DNA of 64,000 bases from Erpetoichthys calabaricus. Taxonomy: Eukaryota; Chordata; Cladistia; Polypteriformes; Polypteridae. Location of the stretch: the NCBI RefSeq assembly GCF_900747795.2, contig NC_041394.2, positions 341,892,415 to 341,956,414 on the forward strand. Direction: 5' to 3'. The notes under the pieces are model-generated. The model did not search any database, had not been told where the DNA came from, and worked only from the letters and a program-made list of their open reading frames with translations. The position numbers were made by a program, and so were the translations under genes. This document shows positions 1 to 11,600 of this stretch, piece by piece (position 1 is the first letter of the stretch; every line of letters begins with the position of its first letter).

Positions 1-117
1 ACAAAAAAAAAAATGTCCTCGTGTATGACACGCACCTGATTTTCTAATGCTAATTTTCGGGAATAAATGTGCGTGTGGTACACGCGTAAATACCATATGT
101 GACGTTCTCCAACATGC

Positions 118-837
118 TTAACAGTTTCAGGGCTGATGTCGACATCTGTCAAAATTCAGGAGTAGAGGACAGTAATCAGCTGTAAACTGCAACAAAACTC
201 ACCGTTACATTTTAGTTCAACTCTCTTTGCTAGAAGGAAAGTTACAAAGCTGTGTTGATTTAACCTCGATTCCCTACACGTGCATGAGTAGCGAAGAGCA
301 AACAACTTCTAAAATGGCACCGACATCTGGCAAGAGACCAAAGCGAATGTGCAAAGCAAAATACTCCATGGACATTTTACGTAATTTCGTCAAATTGGAC
401 TCTGACCTGTCAGACTCCGAGTTTGATGCAAGTGATCTGGAGATGGATGTCAAAAACAAAAGTGAGGTACCAGCATCATCTGATCGGTCCCCAGCTGATC
501 GTGGCACTGAACACTTTCGTGTAGCTGATGCGCCTACAGCAACGTTTGCCTGGGAGAACCACCACTTATGATGACAAGAGGTACAAACCATATTGCGTCA
601 CACTGCAACCGCAACCACCACCCATCTGCTTTGCGAAGTCAGCCAGGCAGCTGGCCCACCGTGCATTCCTGCTGACCAGTGAGGCCCATGCAACCACTGC
701 CACCAGAGATGCCAAACATGCGCCAACAGCAGGCACAGCACAAAGCAACAGACATTTTATGTTGACTTATCATTGCTTTGTGTTCTTTTCAGAAAACTGA
801 GTTTTTTGGAAAAAATATTCAGCCCTCAATGAATTAA
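118..837 (+). mobile_element. piggyBac-like non-autonomous element with ORF remnant
   Basis: TTAA lies at both edges (118-121 and 834-837), and the ends are imperfect inverted repeats sharing the core agggctga. Inside, 287-571 reads as an acidic Ser/Asp-rich N-terminal segment (about 95 aa from MSSEEQ) with an SDLSDSEFD-like stretch. This resembles the low-complexity N-terminus of piggyBac transposases, but no catalytic domain follows. A diverged second copy is at 48406-49058 and preserves the same ends and the same ORF-like segment. I see the TTAA ends and the paralogy; the piggyBac assignment is inference. Confidence 0.55.
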
Positions 838-1362
838 TCTAGTCAGTTTATCATATGAAGTGCTTCTGTCCAAATATGAGCAATTTTGACTGCACAGTTT
901 AGAGACTCCTGTAGTGGCACAAGAAGCATTAGGCTTCAGCACAGGGTTTACAAATCAAGCTGTCTAGAAAAAGATGCTTAGTGATGGAGGACAGCAGATA
1001 CATGGAACAAGTCCTTATGAATGTCTGAAGGCATCTGTTTAAAACTCTAAAACAGAACTTCTGCTTTGTTTTCAGCAACTCAGAATAAGGTTTCATGTTC
1101 ATGGATTCCATCTTTGTAGAAGTAAATGTTGCAAACAAACACACAAAATCAGAAGCCATTTCATTTTTAATACAGTCATAAACCCCTTATTAAATTACCA
1201 GTTCCTTCTGATATTGCGACGGTGGTGTGGTGAATGTCCTGTGTGCCTCAGTCATCCTTTGAGCTGTCTGGAGGTGTTTGCTCCTAATTGACCAATTTCT
1301 CATGGGTAACCATAAAAGGAGAGTCAAGACAAAGAACCACAGATTACTGACATTTAAGAATA
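838..1362. other. no recognisable feature
   Basis: AT-rich sequence between the piggyBac-like relic and the Helitron. Short ORFs on both strands show no domain, splice pattern or repeat structure that I can name. Confidence 0.5.
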
Positions 1363-2027
1363 TCTCTCTATTATGATAAAAAAATCTTGGATTGAGACGT
1401 GATTTTCTCGGAGACACTTTAAGATCCTGCGAGACAAGGAAGTGAGACAAAAGGACAGCTGCTGTACAGGCTTTTAAATGACCGATGCACAGCGCAACAT
1501 GTGCAACAGAACAGCACAAGCAGCAGCAGCAAGCCAGCTAATCGAACATAGAGGAAGTCAAAAAAATGTATTTGTTTCCCATTCTATCACCGTTTAAGAG
1601 GGGGTTTCCGAGGAGCGACCGTATTCCGTTAGTGTGCGTTCAGACCCCCTCTTCACAACACGAGAGGCAGTGACACGAAGTGGCTGGTGCGTAGTGCGCC
1701 CCAGGGTGGGGGGTTGGGGGTGGGGTTGTAGGGGAAATAACTCATTCATTACAGCTCTACAGCAGATGATCAGATGGCTTCTCCTTAGCGTGCGTTCAGC
1801 CACACCCAGTCACAACACGAGCATCGTTATACGTCCTGCAAGACAGACTTAACCACGCCCGGGGCCAGAAATAAAGGACATGTATTGTTTTTACTAAAGT
1901 TTTAAAGTAAAAGTAAAAATAATGCATATGTAACAATTCCCATGAAAATAATTTCTTTAAATTGTATATCCGGTTAACCAAACCCGGGGTTGGGCGAGCG
2001 AAGCAAGCAGGGGGAGGAGCCCCCTAG
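1363..2027 (+). mobile_element. Non-autonomous Helitron
   Basis: It begins with TC (tctctctattatgataaaaa) directly after an A at 1362. It ends in CTAG directly before a T at 2028, with a GGGGG/CCCCC hairpin just inside the 3' end (2010-2024). Insertion between A and T, a 5' TC, and a 3' hairpin plus CTRR are the Helitron signature. The 5' end and a segment near 1590-1660 match the second copy at 14021-14541. There is no Rep/helicase ORF, so it would need an autonomous partner. Confidence 0.8.
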
Positions 2028-2249
2028 TTTTAATTAAAACAAAGAGGACCTTGTCCAGAAGAGGCCTGGCATTAGTGTTCACCTAAGAGTGCCTGGTAGC
2101 ACAAGGGGTAACCCACACTGCCTCAGTGAACTCAGCATGATAAACCTACATATAGGGGCCACTTTATGCTACTTAGCCTCCTCCTGACCAACATAATCAG
2201 GTACAAAACAAATACAAATGGCAGTCAATGGGATATGGGAAGAAAACCA

Positions 2250-2470
2250 GAGTACCAGCACAGGGCAGGATATAAACTATGGCTCATCAAAGGGTACACT
2301 CATGTTATTGTCCACAACCACACCAGGCCAAGTTAGATTTGACAGTCCATTATACCCACACACCTTTAGAAAGTGGGAGAAAACAACAAGGCACACGTGG
2401 AAACTGCATACACACAATAAACAGGCTGAGGTTCAAATTCAGTCTGCTGGAGCTGCAAGGCAGTCACACT
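2250..2470 (-). repeat. Degenerate SINE body
   Basis: On the minus strand this resembles an old copy of the body of the GGATGG-tailed SINE (compare 8010-8341). Shared features are a cagggcaggata stretch, a gtgggagaaaacaa stretch and gaaactgcatacaca. It has no clear ends or target duplication. Confidence 0.3.
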
Positions 2471-2520
2471 GACCTCAAATCTTTAATAATGTCTGTACTA
2501 CGCAGAAACAGGCATTACTA

Positions 2521-2720
2521 GTGGCAGGCAGTATGGTGTAGTGGTTAAGGCTTTGGACTTCAGATGTGTTCAAATCCCGCTACTGACTCTGTGTGACCCT
2601 GAGCAACTCACCTGACCTGCCTGCGCTCCCACTGGAAAACTAAAAAGAAATGTAACCAACTGTATCATAAATGTTGTAAGTCACCTTGGATAAAGGCGTC
2701 AGCCAAATAAGTAAATGTAA
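2521..2720 (+). mobile_element. tRNA-derived SINE
   Basis: The head carries an A-box-like tggtgtagtggttaaggc and a B-box-like gtgttcaaatccc, so it is a pol III-promoted tRNA-like head. The tail contains ttgtaagtcaccttggataa and ends in an AAATGTAAATG simple repeat. That tail type is shared with LINE/SINE pairs in fishes. A tactag motif lies at both edges and may be the target duplication. A 5'-truncated relative is at 57783-57960. Confidence 0.75.
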
Positions 2721-2809
2721 ATGTACTAGCTTAGGCATTAACACGAATTGTCATTATATATAAAAAATTTTAAAAATCCACAAAATTCTTCACCCAATCA
2801 ATTTACTTA

Positions 2810-4433
2810 CATTCATGGCCGAAATTATCAGCACCCCTGGAATTTTCTCAGAAAATTCACCATTTCTCCCAGAAAATTGTTGCAATTACAAATGTTTTGG
2901 TATACATGTTTATTTCCTTTATGTGCATTAGAACTACAGTACACAAAAAAACAGAGAAAAAAGCCAAATCTGACATGATTTCACACAAAACTCAAAAACC
3001 GGGCTGGACAAAATTATTGGCACCCTCTACTTAATATTTGGTTGCACGCCCTTTGGAAAAAATAACTGAAATTAAGCGCTTCCTATAACCATCAACAAGC
3101 TTGTTACACCTCTCAACTGGAATTTCCGCCCAGTCTTCTTTTGCAAACTGCTCAAGGTCTATCAGATTTGAAGGGCGCCTTCTCCCAATAGCAATTTTGA
3201 GATCTGTCCATAAGTGTTCAATAGGATTTAGATCCGGACTCATTGCTGGCCACTTCAGAACTCTCCAGCGCTTTGTCTTCAACCATTTCTGGGTGCTTTT
3301 AGAGGTATGTTTGGGGTCATTGTCCTGCTGGAACACCCATGACCTCTGACGCAGACCCAGTTTTCTGACACTGGGCCCTACATTGTGTCCCAATATCTTT
3401 TGGTAGTCTTCAGATTTCATGATGCCTTCCACACAGTCAAGGCATCCAGTGCCAGAGGCAGCAAAACATCCCTAAAACATCTTAGAACCTCCACCATGTT
3501 TGACTGTAAGTACTGTGTTCTTTTCTTCGTAGGCCTCATTCCGTTTTCTGTAAACAGTAGAATGATGAGCTCTACCTTGGTCTCATCTGTCCACAAGACA
3601 TTCGCCCAGAAGGATTTTAGCTTCCTCAAGTACATTTTGGCAAACTCCAGTCTGGCTTTTTTATGTTTCTGTGTCAGCAGTGGGGTCCTCCTGGCTCTCC
3701 TGCCATAGCATTTCATTTCGTTCAGATGTCGAAGGATAGTTCGAGCTGACACTGTTGCACCCTGAGTCTGCAGAATAACTTGAATATGTTTTGAAGCTGA
3801 TTGGGGTTGTTTATCCACCATTCGGACTATCCTTCTTTGCAGTCTTTTATCAATTTTTCTCTTCTGTCCACGTCCAGGGAGATTAGCTACAGTGCCATGT
3901 GTTGTGAACTTCTTGATTATGTTGCGCACAGTGGACAAAGGAACATGAAGATCTCTGGAGATGGACTTGTAGTCTTGAGATTGTTGATATTTTTCCACAA
4001 TTTTTGTTCTCAAGTCCTCAGACAATTCTCTGCTCTTCTTTCTGTTCTCCATGCTTAGTGTGGCACACTCAGGCACACAACAGAAAGGTTGAGTCAACTT
4101 TTCTCCATTTTAACTGGCTTCAGGTGTGATTGCTGTATTGTCAGCACCTGTTTCTTGCCACAGGTGAGTTCAAACGAGCATCTTGTGCTTGAAATAAAAC
4201 GATTTACCCACAATTTTGAAACGGTGCCAATAATTTTGTCTGGCCCATTTTTGGAGTTCTGTGTGACATGATGTCAGATTTGGCTTTTTTCTCTCGTTTT
4301 TTTGTGTTGTTCCAATGCACATAAAGGAAATAAACATGTATACCAAAACATTTGTAATTGCAACAATTTTCTGGGAGAAATGGTGCATTGTTTGGGAAAA
4401 TTCCAGGGGCGCTGATAATTACGGCCATGACTG
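2810..4433 (-). mobile_element. Tc1/mariner (Tc1-like) transposon with ~220-bp inverted repeats
   Basis: The element is 1,624 bp and flanked by TA on each side (2808-2809 and 4434-4435). Long terminal inverted repeats lie at 2810-3030 and about 4215-4433. Their tips read cattcatggccgaaattatc and, inverted, cagtcatggccgtaattatc. A broken transposase gene lies between them on the minus strand. Size, TA duplication and long TIRs fit fish Tc1-like elements. It appears full-length structurally but coding-defective. Confidence 0.93.
3031..4052 (-). pseudogene. Tc1-like transposase, broken
   Basis: From MENRKKSRELSEDL the protein has an N-terminal HTH with a PLSTVRNIIKKF recognition helix region, then a GRGQKRK basic stretch. 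A DDE core follows: LWTDETK (first D), VFQQDNDPKHTS (second D) and SPDLNPIEHLW (E). The C-terminus ends at 3031. A frameshift between about 3540 and 3570, inside the catalytic core, moves the frame, and an in-frame TAG lies at 3472-3474. All three catalytic acidic residues are still visible in their own frames. Transposition would cut and paste at TA; this copy should be inactive. Confidence 0.9.
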
Positions 4434-4435
4434 TA

Positions 4436-5240
4436 AGTGTATGCTATTTAAACTGAATTAAGCAGTTTGTATATAGACACACACACACACACACACAGTG
4501 AGGATGATGAAGTCCAACACCTATTCTAGTTATCAGTGTTCATTTCTACAGGAAAGTTAAATGAGTAATAAAACAGTGAGGCAGCACATCAATTTTTTTC
4601 TTACTTTACAGTATATATGTGTATTCGTTCTCAGCTCGTATCCACTCGGATTCTTCTCCACTGTCACGAATTCCTATTTGTTCAGTTCGTTTTTCTCTTT
4701 TACTTATCAGACGCGTATATGTCGTTGTTGCTCTTTTAATGTACACCCGGTCATTAGCTCCACTGACCTCTTTAAACTGAACATCGAAGACTGGACGATG
4801 AAAGAAAAGCAGAAATCAAAGGGCAGCTTGTAAGGAATGGCCGCCTCCACGAACTCGGCGATTTGAGAAGAGCACGACTGAAGGGAGATACGAAAAGAAA
4901 TGAACAGATGAAGGGCGGTGTGTGGGCGATGTGAACCCGATTAGGTAAAGCAAATACACACAGATGAGTTGGAAAGCCAAGCGGACCACATAGGTATTCA
5001 TTCGAGCAAAGTTCAGTTGTGGGCTGACGGACACGTTCGCCTGTTATTCAAATTTCGGGCAGTAAGCGAATGAAAACTCACACGTCCACAAACCGCGAGC
5101 AGAGCACTTACCCTCTCTGTCTGTCTCTTGGTAATTATTTCTAAACTCATTCGCACTTCTGCCTCACTTGATACCAGCCTCTCATCTCTTGCTCTGTCTA
5201 CCCACTCAAGTGCCAAACGGCAGAGTGTTGTTTCAGCCTC
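4436..5240. other. no recognised gene; short CA repeat
   Basis: A short (AC)n run lies at about 4481-4497. The remainder is non-repetitive sequence leading into the promoter-like segment at 5250. Two minus-strand ORFs (4816-5034 and 5013-5216) show no recognisable domain. Confidence 0.4.
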
Positions 5241-5249
5241 CGTCGCCCT

Positions 5250-5370
5250 TTGATGGCGTCACGCGGCAGCGACAAATACAGTGACGCAGGCAACAAAATT
5301 CAACAGAATAAAAGTCCCCGACAGCTCTGCTGTTCGCTTCAACATGAAGGCAGACGGCAGGTTCTTGAAA
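5250..5370 (+). promoter_or_regulatory. Promoter-like CRE/TATA segment with possible short first coding exon
   Basis: A CRE-like tggcgtcacg lies at 5254-5263 and a second gtgacgc motif at about 5280. Both are followed by an ATAAAAG TATA-like box near 5308. About 35 bp downstream an ATG at 5344 opens a ten-codon frame (MKADGRFLKT) that runs into gtgagt, a good splice donor. Motif order and spacing fit a TATA promoter with a short first coding exon. I cannot see a matching second exon in the window, and I do not recognise the peptide. It could be chance or an alternative first exon. Confidence 0.35.
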
Positions 5371-5399
5371 ACAGTGAGTTGTAATTGACAATTCCCGTT

Positions 5400-6265
5400 A
5401 GCATTTAAGGTAAGTTATGGATACGAAAATAAACATTTATGCGTAAACCATTGAATTTTTAAAACGCCCTCATTCATTTACAAACTCCAGTATTTGTTTC
5501 AGTGACACATGGCAGGAAACGGTGCATTTTTTAAAAGAGCTTTTTAATTACATGTCTTTAAATAAAGCTGTAAAAAATTAAAAGGGCTGAGTAATCCTTT
5601 TCCTCTTTTAATTTAGGCACTGATGGAAATATTTTTAAAATACGTGTGCTTAATAAAGATGCCATCACAGTATTAATTAACTTAATACGAATAGTTTTTT
5701 TTATTTTTCAAAAATATATATATAGTTATCAAATATTACATCACGGAGCGTTTTTACTGTATTAACTAATTTGAATAAGTAAGTAAGCTTAACTTTTAGT
5801 ATATTTAATAAAATAAACATATAAGAATGCAAAAAATTAATTTGGTCCTAGTAAAATGTTTATTTAAAACAGTTTGCTTTGCATTTATTTGTTTCTGGCA
5901 CATTTTCCTTTAAAACTGTACTTTCAAACACTAACATTTTATTAAAATGATTTAAATCAGAAAAATGCAGTTATATCTAATGTAACCAATAATTACGTAC
6001 TAAACAAACGTGCACAGATGCACATAAATACGTATTTGATTACAGTATCTGTACAGTGTGATGTGGAAAGGATTTGTGTGCAAAACATTAAACAGAGAAG
6101 TCAAATCTAATATATAAAGCTCAGGATGTGGGAGTTTGTTCTTTGTGTAATTCCACACCTTTGGTCCAGTCTCAAAAATATTTGCCCACATATCTCACTT
6201 TGTCAAAAAGAGACTACAGCCTACACGGAGCACAAAATTTTGATACCTTTGTGTTTTTTTTTTTT
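5400..6265. other. AT-rich intergenic sequence
   Basis: Very AT-rich DNA with long T and A runs, without a recognisable ORF or repeat. If the 5344 exon is real, this would be its first intron. Confidence 0.4.
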
Positions 6266-6269
6266 TAAC

Positions 6270-6870
6270 TATAGTGAGTTTTAAGGACAGTGCCACCTGG
6301 TGGCCCATAGCAAGTGAAGCTGAACCGGATCCAGAACAGATGAGTGTAGCCTGCCGGCCAGGACGCCTCCACACTGGGAGAACCTAGGAAGCAAGCATGG
6401 ACTGAGCGTTACCTCCCTCAGGACGCCAGATTGCAACCCCCCCTGGGTTGTAGCAGTGCCTCGGACTCCCGCAGGGATTCATGGGAGTTGGAGTTTGGTA
6501 CAGCCCTGTTGGGATCCGCAGGTGCCGCCAGGGGGTGCTGCAGCAAGAGTTGCCGAACCCTTATGGGCAGTTCGCCAACCACACCCGGAAGTGCTGCCAG
6601 AAATGTGTAATCAAACACCTGGAGCACTGCCGGGTGAACTATGTAAGAGACCAGCAGATACCACTCCTTGAGCCATAGTTGGGAGTAGAGGAGGAAGGAA
6701 AAGAAGAAAAGTAGAAAAGTGTGTGTGTTTCAGTACTTATTGGGACTGTGTTGTGCCTGTGGGAAATGGGAAAGGCGTTTCCCATGTGGTAAAGAATAAA
6801 TTCAAAAACATTTATTTGTTTTAGAAGTGTGTCTCCCATGTCTGTCTGTCGGGTAAGGCGTTGATATAGT
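6270..6870 (+). repeat. Unclassified ~600-bp dispersed repeat
   Basis: GC-rich segment with motifs shared with 17290-17840 (there on the minus strand): agccctgttg, a gccagggggtgctg block, and a terminal part of the type aataaa...tgtctgtctgtcgggt. An AATAAA lies at about 6795. Non-coding. The polyadenylation-like end and lack of ORF suggest a retroelement end, possibly an LTR-like fossil, but I see no matching partner repeat or target duplication. Confidence 0.45.
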
Positions 6871-7019
6871 GCCTTTTTGTTACACCAGACTAGCAGACAA
6901 AACGACCAGAACTTAAAATTACCTCTGCTAGGTGCTGCTGCCGCCAGTTCCTAATGTTGATTTATTTAATATTTCAATATGTTTTCAGTCCACAGAAAAA
7001 GAACTACTGTCAGTCTGTG

Positions 7020-7700
7020 CCAGCAACACTAACCCAAACATGCCCAACCTCACAGCATTAATTAAGGCCTGCATAGGCCGTCGTATCATTTCAATAACTT
7101 AAAAGCTCAAAATGTGTCAACATGAAACCTGGGTGGACTCTAATCTACAGACCCTCATCTAATATGAGTTATAGGGTTCATACTTTTAAGGCTGTTAACC
7201 CTGTACCATCAAGACTGACCAAGATAGGGAAATTCTACACATAGGAGTAAGGACCTGCACAGATCTCATTTTAATATCTTCAAAACTAAGGATTGTGTTG
7301 ACATGGAACCAGAGTGAAATGTAATCTACAGACTTTCCTGCAATAGGAACTGGAGCAAGACAACACTAGCAGCGCTAACCCAAAAATGCCCAACCTTACC
7401 ATAGGCATAAGGGCCTGCATAGGCACTCTTCTTCTTTGAATATTTCATATGCTAAGGACTGTATCAAAATAAAACTAGAGTGCACTGTAATCTAGAGAAC
7501 CCCCTCTAATAGGAACTAGGATCAGACATTTAAGATTGATGTCACTGTGCCAGCAATCAAACTTAAACAGGCCCATTTCTCACAGGAGCAATAATGATGT
7601 GGACAGACCCCTTTCTACTTAGAATATGTCAGACTCTGAGGATTGTGGCAGCGTATAACTTGAGCAGAATATGTGTGTGGGTACATCACCAAAAGCAAGT
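7020..7700 (+). repeat. Diverged tandem array, about four units of 160-185 bp
   Basis: The order aacccaaacatgcccaacc, then ggcctgcatagg, then aaggattgtgt, then gtaatctacagacc, then aataggaactagg recurs about four times. The ggcctgcat-type motif falls near 7066, 7251, 7411 and, weakly, 7590. Units are strongly diverged. This looks like an old satellite or minisatellite rather than coding sequence. Confidence 0.6.
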
Positions 7701-8009
7701 GTTGAAGACACCTGAGACACCCTGGAGGAGCAGACCTGGGGGAAGCAGAAACATCAGCATGGGATTGACAGAACTTGTATAGACCACCATGGAACAGGAG
7801 AACTGATGATTTTTAATGGTGTGTGCTGCTTGGCACCATTGCTGTTAATTAATTTTGAGCTGATTGATCTTTCAGTCACAGACAAACCACCTTAATGTGG
7901 AAAGAGAAAGAGAGAGAGAGGCCATCTTTCACTGTTCTCTGTTGTGTTTTAGACTTCAACATCTTTTACATGTTCTTACCTCCATTCCTACTGTTCTTAA
8001 CTTGTATTT

Positions 8010-8341
8010 AATCCATCCATCCATTTTCCAACCCGCTAAATCTGAACACAGGGTCACGGGGCGTCTGCTGGAGCCAATCCCAGCCAACACAGGGCACAAG
8101 GCAGGAACCAGTCCCGGGCAGGGTGCCAACCCACCGCAGGACACACACAAACACACCAAGCACACACTAGGGCCAATTTTAGAATCGCCAATCCACCTAC
8201 CCTGCATGTCTTTGGACTGTGGGAGGAAACCGGAGCACTCGGAGAAAACCCACGCAGGGAGGACCCGGGAAGCGAACCCAGGTCCCCAGATCTCCCAACT
8301 GCGATGCAGCAGTGCTACCCACTGCGCCACCGTGCCGCCCC
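8010..8341 (-). mobile_element. GGATGG-tailed tRNA-type SINE, complete
   Basis: Flanked by an exact 11-bp target duplication aacttgtattt (7999-8009 and 8342-8352). On the minus strand it runs from a gcggcacggtggcgcagtgg head, an A-box-like region, through a B-box-like region, a conserved body and a GGATGGATGG tail. Other copies are at 21905-22263, 31711-32047 and 41120-41475, with fragments at 23576-23655 and 33982-34117. Confidence 0.9.
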
Positions 8342-8729
8342 AACTTGTATTTCAACAATCATTTATTTATTTAGAGTGTTTCTGGGAGTAAAGGGAATCA
8401 GACTGAATATAAGATTGGGGATTTTCTGAATAGGCCTGCAAAGGCAGCCATTTATAAGTCTCAGAAAGAGAAGACCAAATCAGACAAGGAGAATGATTTG
8501 CTCATGATGTTTGTAGGTCTGGTGCAGGCCAGGATGTATTTGGAGTACAAGTTCTATAAAATGACTTACTATTCAGAGGCTTTTATAAAAGGGTTGTGGG
8601 TTAATAAAGCAATTTGTAAATTTCAGAACCAGGAACTTTTGAAATTTTGATATAAGATTTGTTTATTCTTTTTTTGTGTGTGTTGAGATGTGTTGTTCCT
8701 CTGTTACCTTTGTTATATTGATTTCAAAG

Positions 8730-8730
<1 letters not shown>

Positions 8731-8797
<67 letters not shown>
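8731..8797 (+). repeat. (CTTT)n microsatellite
   Basis: About 17 uninterrupted CTTT units. Confidence 0.97.
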
Positions 8798-8824
8798 AAT
8801 AACCAAATTTAAATTTCTCAAGGA

Positions 8825-9784
8825 AATTGGCCAGAATAATGCAACAATTACTTGACTTAATGAAATTTAATTGAAAGCCCTAATTATTTGATAAATCATC
8901 TTTTATAGTTTCTTCCTGACTTATTTATTGTACTCTTGCTTAATCACATTACATGTATGATTTATTCTGGGCTATCTCTCTGATATTATGAATATTTTTT
9001 TCATTGTAGTTACTTTGTTTGTTTTGTGTAACTGAGACACAGTTGTGTAAAGGGTCACTGAAATAAAATCATTAAATCCTTGAATGATTTGCATTGTACT
9101 ATATTACATGTGCAGATTTTTTCTTTTAATTTGATTTGTCTATCTTTGCACCTTCAGTTGATCGGTTTATTCTCAGACAGCTTAGTGTAGGAGTGACTGT
9201 TTCATGTGACTCACAGGCGCCATGTTCAAGGTTATATTGTGGAGTGTACTCTCCTGCTATTCTGTATTGGAATCAAAGAATGAATGATTGATTGTGATAA
9301 TGAGAAACTGAATGCTAAACAAACTTAAATGATGTGAGACCACTCAAGGTAACCTGTTAATTTCACTTCCAATTCTAACTTTCTACAGTTGACCATGAAG
9401 GCCATCTTTTTTATGGTGTGTCAAGCTCTTTGCCTTTACCTCATCATGTGTATTGACAGTCATCTGGACTTCAAGTGGCAGGTTTGGAAGAAGACCCACT
9501 GCAAACAGCACAAGAAGGTAAGCGATGAATGCCCTGAGATGATGGCTGCCTGCTTGTTTTCTTCTGATTTCTATGATACTCAGCTTGCGTTTTCAGAAGA
9601 GATTTCTGTGTTTCAGGTAAAGTGATATTCAAAGAGGAATAATATGGAAGAGAACTTGAGGAAAATTAATGCCCACAACCTGAGATACAAGAGAGGAAAA
9701 ACAACCTTTAAGTTGAGAATGAACCAGTTTGGAGATCTAGTAAGAAGTTTAGGATTGCATTTTAATGTTCCAAGCCAGTCACCA
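8825..9784 (+). pseudogene. Cathepsin L-like relic 1 (intron 1, signal peptide exon, I29 exon)
   Basis: Paralogous to the intact gene at 26159-33134 but on the other strand. 8825-9394 matches intron 1. The ATG is at 9395. The signal-peptide exon 9395-9517 (41 codons, intact, donor gtaagc) and the I29 exon 9584-9739 keep the same sizes (123 and 156 bp) and splice sites as the intact gene. In the I29 exon, an inserted base after VFQ and a compensating loss some 25 bp on create an in-frame TGA; the GKTTFKL-MNQFGDL end stays in frame. The copy stops about 45 bp into intron 2, where a Harbinger-like repeat begins. No protease domain is present. Upstream intron sequence also matches relic 4. Confidence 0.88.
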
Positions 9785-10690
9785 GGGGCCTCATGCATAA
9801 CGGTGTGCATAGGATTCACACTATAACATGGCGTACGGACAAAAGCGGAAATGTGAGTGCACACAAAAAAATCCAGATGCATAAATTTGTGCAAACGCCA
9901 ACTTCCACGTTCTTCCGCTCCATAAATCCCGGTCAGCGTGAAAAGTAACGTACGTGCACGCACCTGCCGTCCCACCCTGACTCCTCCCAGAATTATGCCT
10001 CTTTGAATATGCAAATTATTATAAATACCCCTTAAGCTCAGCGTTTTGTGAAAAGGCAATGGCAAAAGCACGGGGGAAATTTTCAGCGAATACCAAGTGG
10101 GGGCAAGGAAAATGTACTATTTGTTGGTTTAAACAGTGGTATAAACAATAAAAGGAAGTTGATCGAGTGACATAGAGTGTCGAAGAAACTCGAAAGCTCA
10201 AGTTCACAAAGTCGCAAAGTGCCCAAAATAAAAAAAGTTGTCAAATATCAAAGTCGCGGTGAAAAGGCGAGTCGTAGCTCACCGTCTGAGTGTCATATGA
10301 AAGCTTATTAGGGTACAGAGAAAAAAAAATAGGCACACATTGGGGAGAAAAAGCACGAAATGTCAACTTTAATCTCGAAATTTCCACTTTAATCACGTAG
10401 TTTATTTTGTCATTAAAGTAGAACATTATAAAATTTATCTTAAAATCATTTAATTAACTAGTTTCTCAAATCCCATCGTAACTAAAGTAGCACGTGAAAT
10501 GCTTTGTTTTGTATGTGCTCTGTGTATGAATCACTACGTGCTTTTTAAACAGGCTTTCTCTACCTCCGACAGGACACAGAACAAATTACATTTGTGATAT
10601 TACAGCTCTCTGAATAATTAAAATACTGTGATGTATACGTGATATAATTTTCATGATGATAGGAGTTAAAGCATGTTATTAAACATGGGA
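9785..10690 (+). mobile_element. Harbinger-like element, 5' part, degenerate
   Basis: It starts with ggggcctcatgcataacggt, close to the terminal repeat I know from fish PIF/Harbinger elements. A reading frame near 10060 (MAKARGKFSAN) is quickly interrupted. I cannot find the opposite terminal repeat, so the right boundary is uncertain. The insertion interrupts intron 2 of cathepsin relic 1. Confidence 0.45.
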
Positions 10691-11525
10691 ACACGGTGGC
10701 GCAGTGATTGTTCATGCCCTATGCAAGATGCTTGCTGCGCCGTGCACGACCTTCGATGAAATAATTTATTGCAGCAGTACTGTCTCTTTCAAAAGTACTA
10801 ACCTCCAATTCCTGTCCTTATTTTACTTTCTCCAAATACCCATCACCACACAATCAGCTCTGTAATAGACGTTAAGCCATCAGTAAGCTTAGAATGCTGA
10901 TTCATCAAAACTTTTAAGGAACATTGAAATATCTTCGTAGTACGTGTTTAATTATTTTATCCATCTATCCTTCCAGTGTCGCGCCAGCACCAGCAAGAAT
11001 ACAGCGCGAGGCAGGAATAATCGGGGCGCCAGCTCGTCACTAGAGCTGCAACACCGTGTCCTCACATGTTTAATTATAAACAATATAGATTATTTAAATT
11101 AAGTTAAAGTTTTATCTGTATAATAAACATATATTTTGCTGCATTTCATCTTAAAAATTATATCGTCATCATATGTAAATGCACACTTTATAAAGTGGCT
11201 CAGGATGTGCAATATTATAACTGTAGTGCAAGTTTACAGTGAGGTGATTGTACTAATAAGTACAAACAGTTCTACAAGGAGCACTTGATGGACTGATTGA
11301 GTGCGTTTAGAGTTCTTGGGATGAAACTGTTTCTGAACTGCAAGGTCAGTACAGGAAAGGCTCTGAAACGTTTGTCATATGAGAGCAGTTCAATAGACAG
11401 AATGGCTGAGGCAGCGTGTGCTTCATGCTGTATCCCGATAATTCTCTTTCTGATCAGCTGTTGTAGATCTGTGATTCCACACTCGGATGCAGTGATATAA
11501 ATACTCCGAGTGGTGCAATGAGAGT
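10691..11525. other. mixed old repeat sequence, no gene
   Basis: A short acacggtggcgcagtg SINE-head fragment lies at about 10690-10710, and a fragment of SINE-like body near 10975-11040. The stretch at about 11280-11500 resembles a LINE 3' region (gggatgaaactgtttctgaac), weakly. No coding signal was seen. Confidence 0.4.
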
Positions 11526-11529
11526 AAAA

Positions 11530-11600
11530 TGGAAAAAGTTGATCCGCTGTGGCAACCCGTAACGGGAGCAGCTAAAAGTAGAAGAAGAAGGTGCAGTGAG
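11530..11600 (+). mobile_element. 3' tail of an RTE-like LINE
   Basis: The segment gatccgctgtggcaacccgt followed by aacgggagcag and an AGAAGAAG tail is the plus-strand equivalent of the 3' end of the LINE at 46936-48295. That LINE ends on the minus strand with the same motif. It is a heavily 5'-truncated copy. Confidence 0.7.

Noticed and set aside
9389-9625. A second functional, short cathepsin propeptide-like gene
   Set aside because: Although exon 1 is intact, the I29 exon is interrupted, there is no promoter and no protease domain; better read as a pseudogene.
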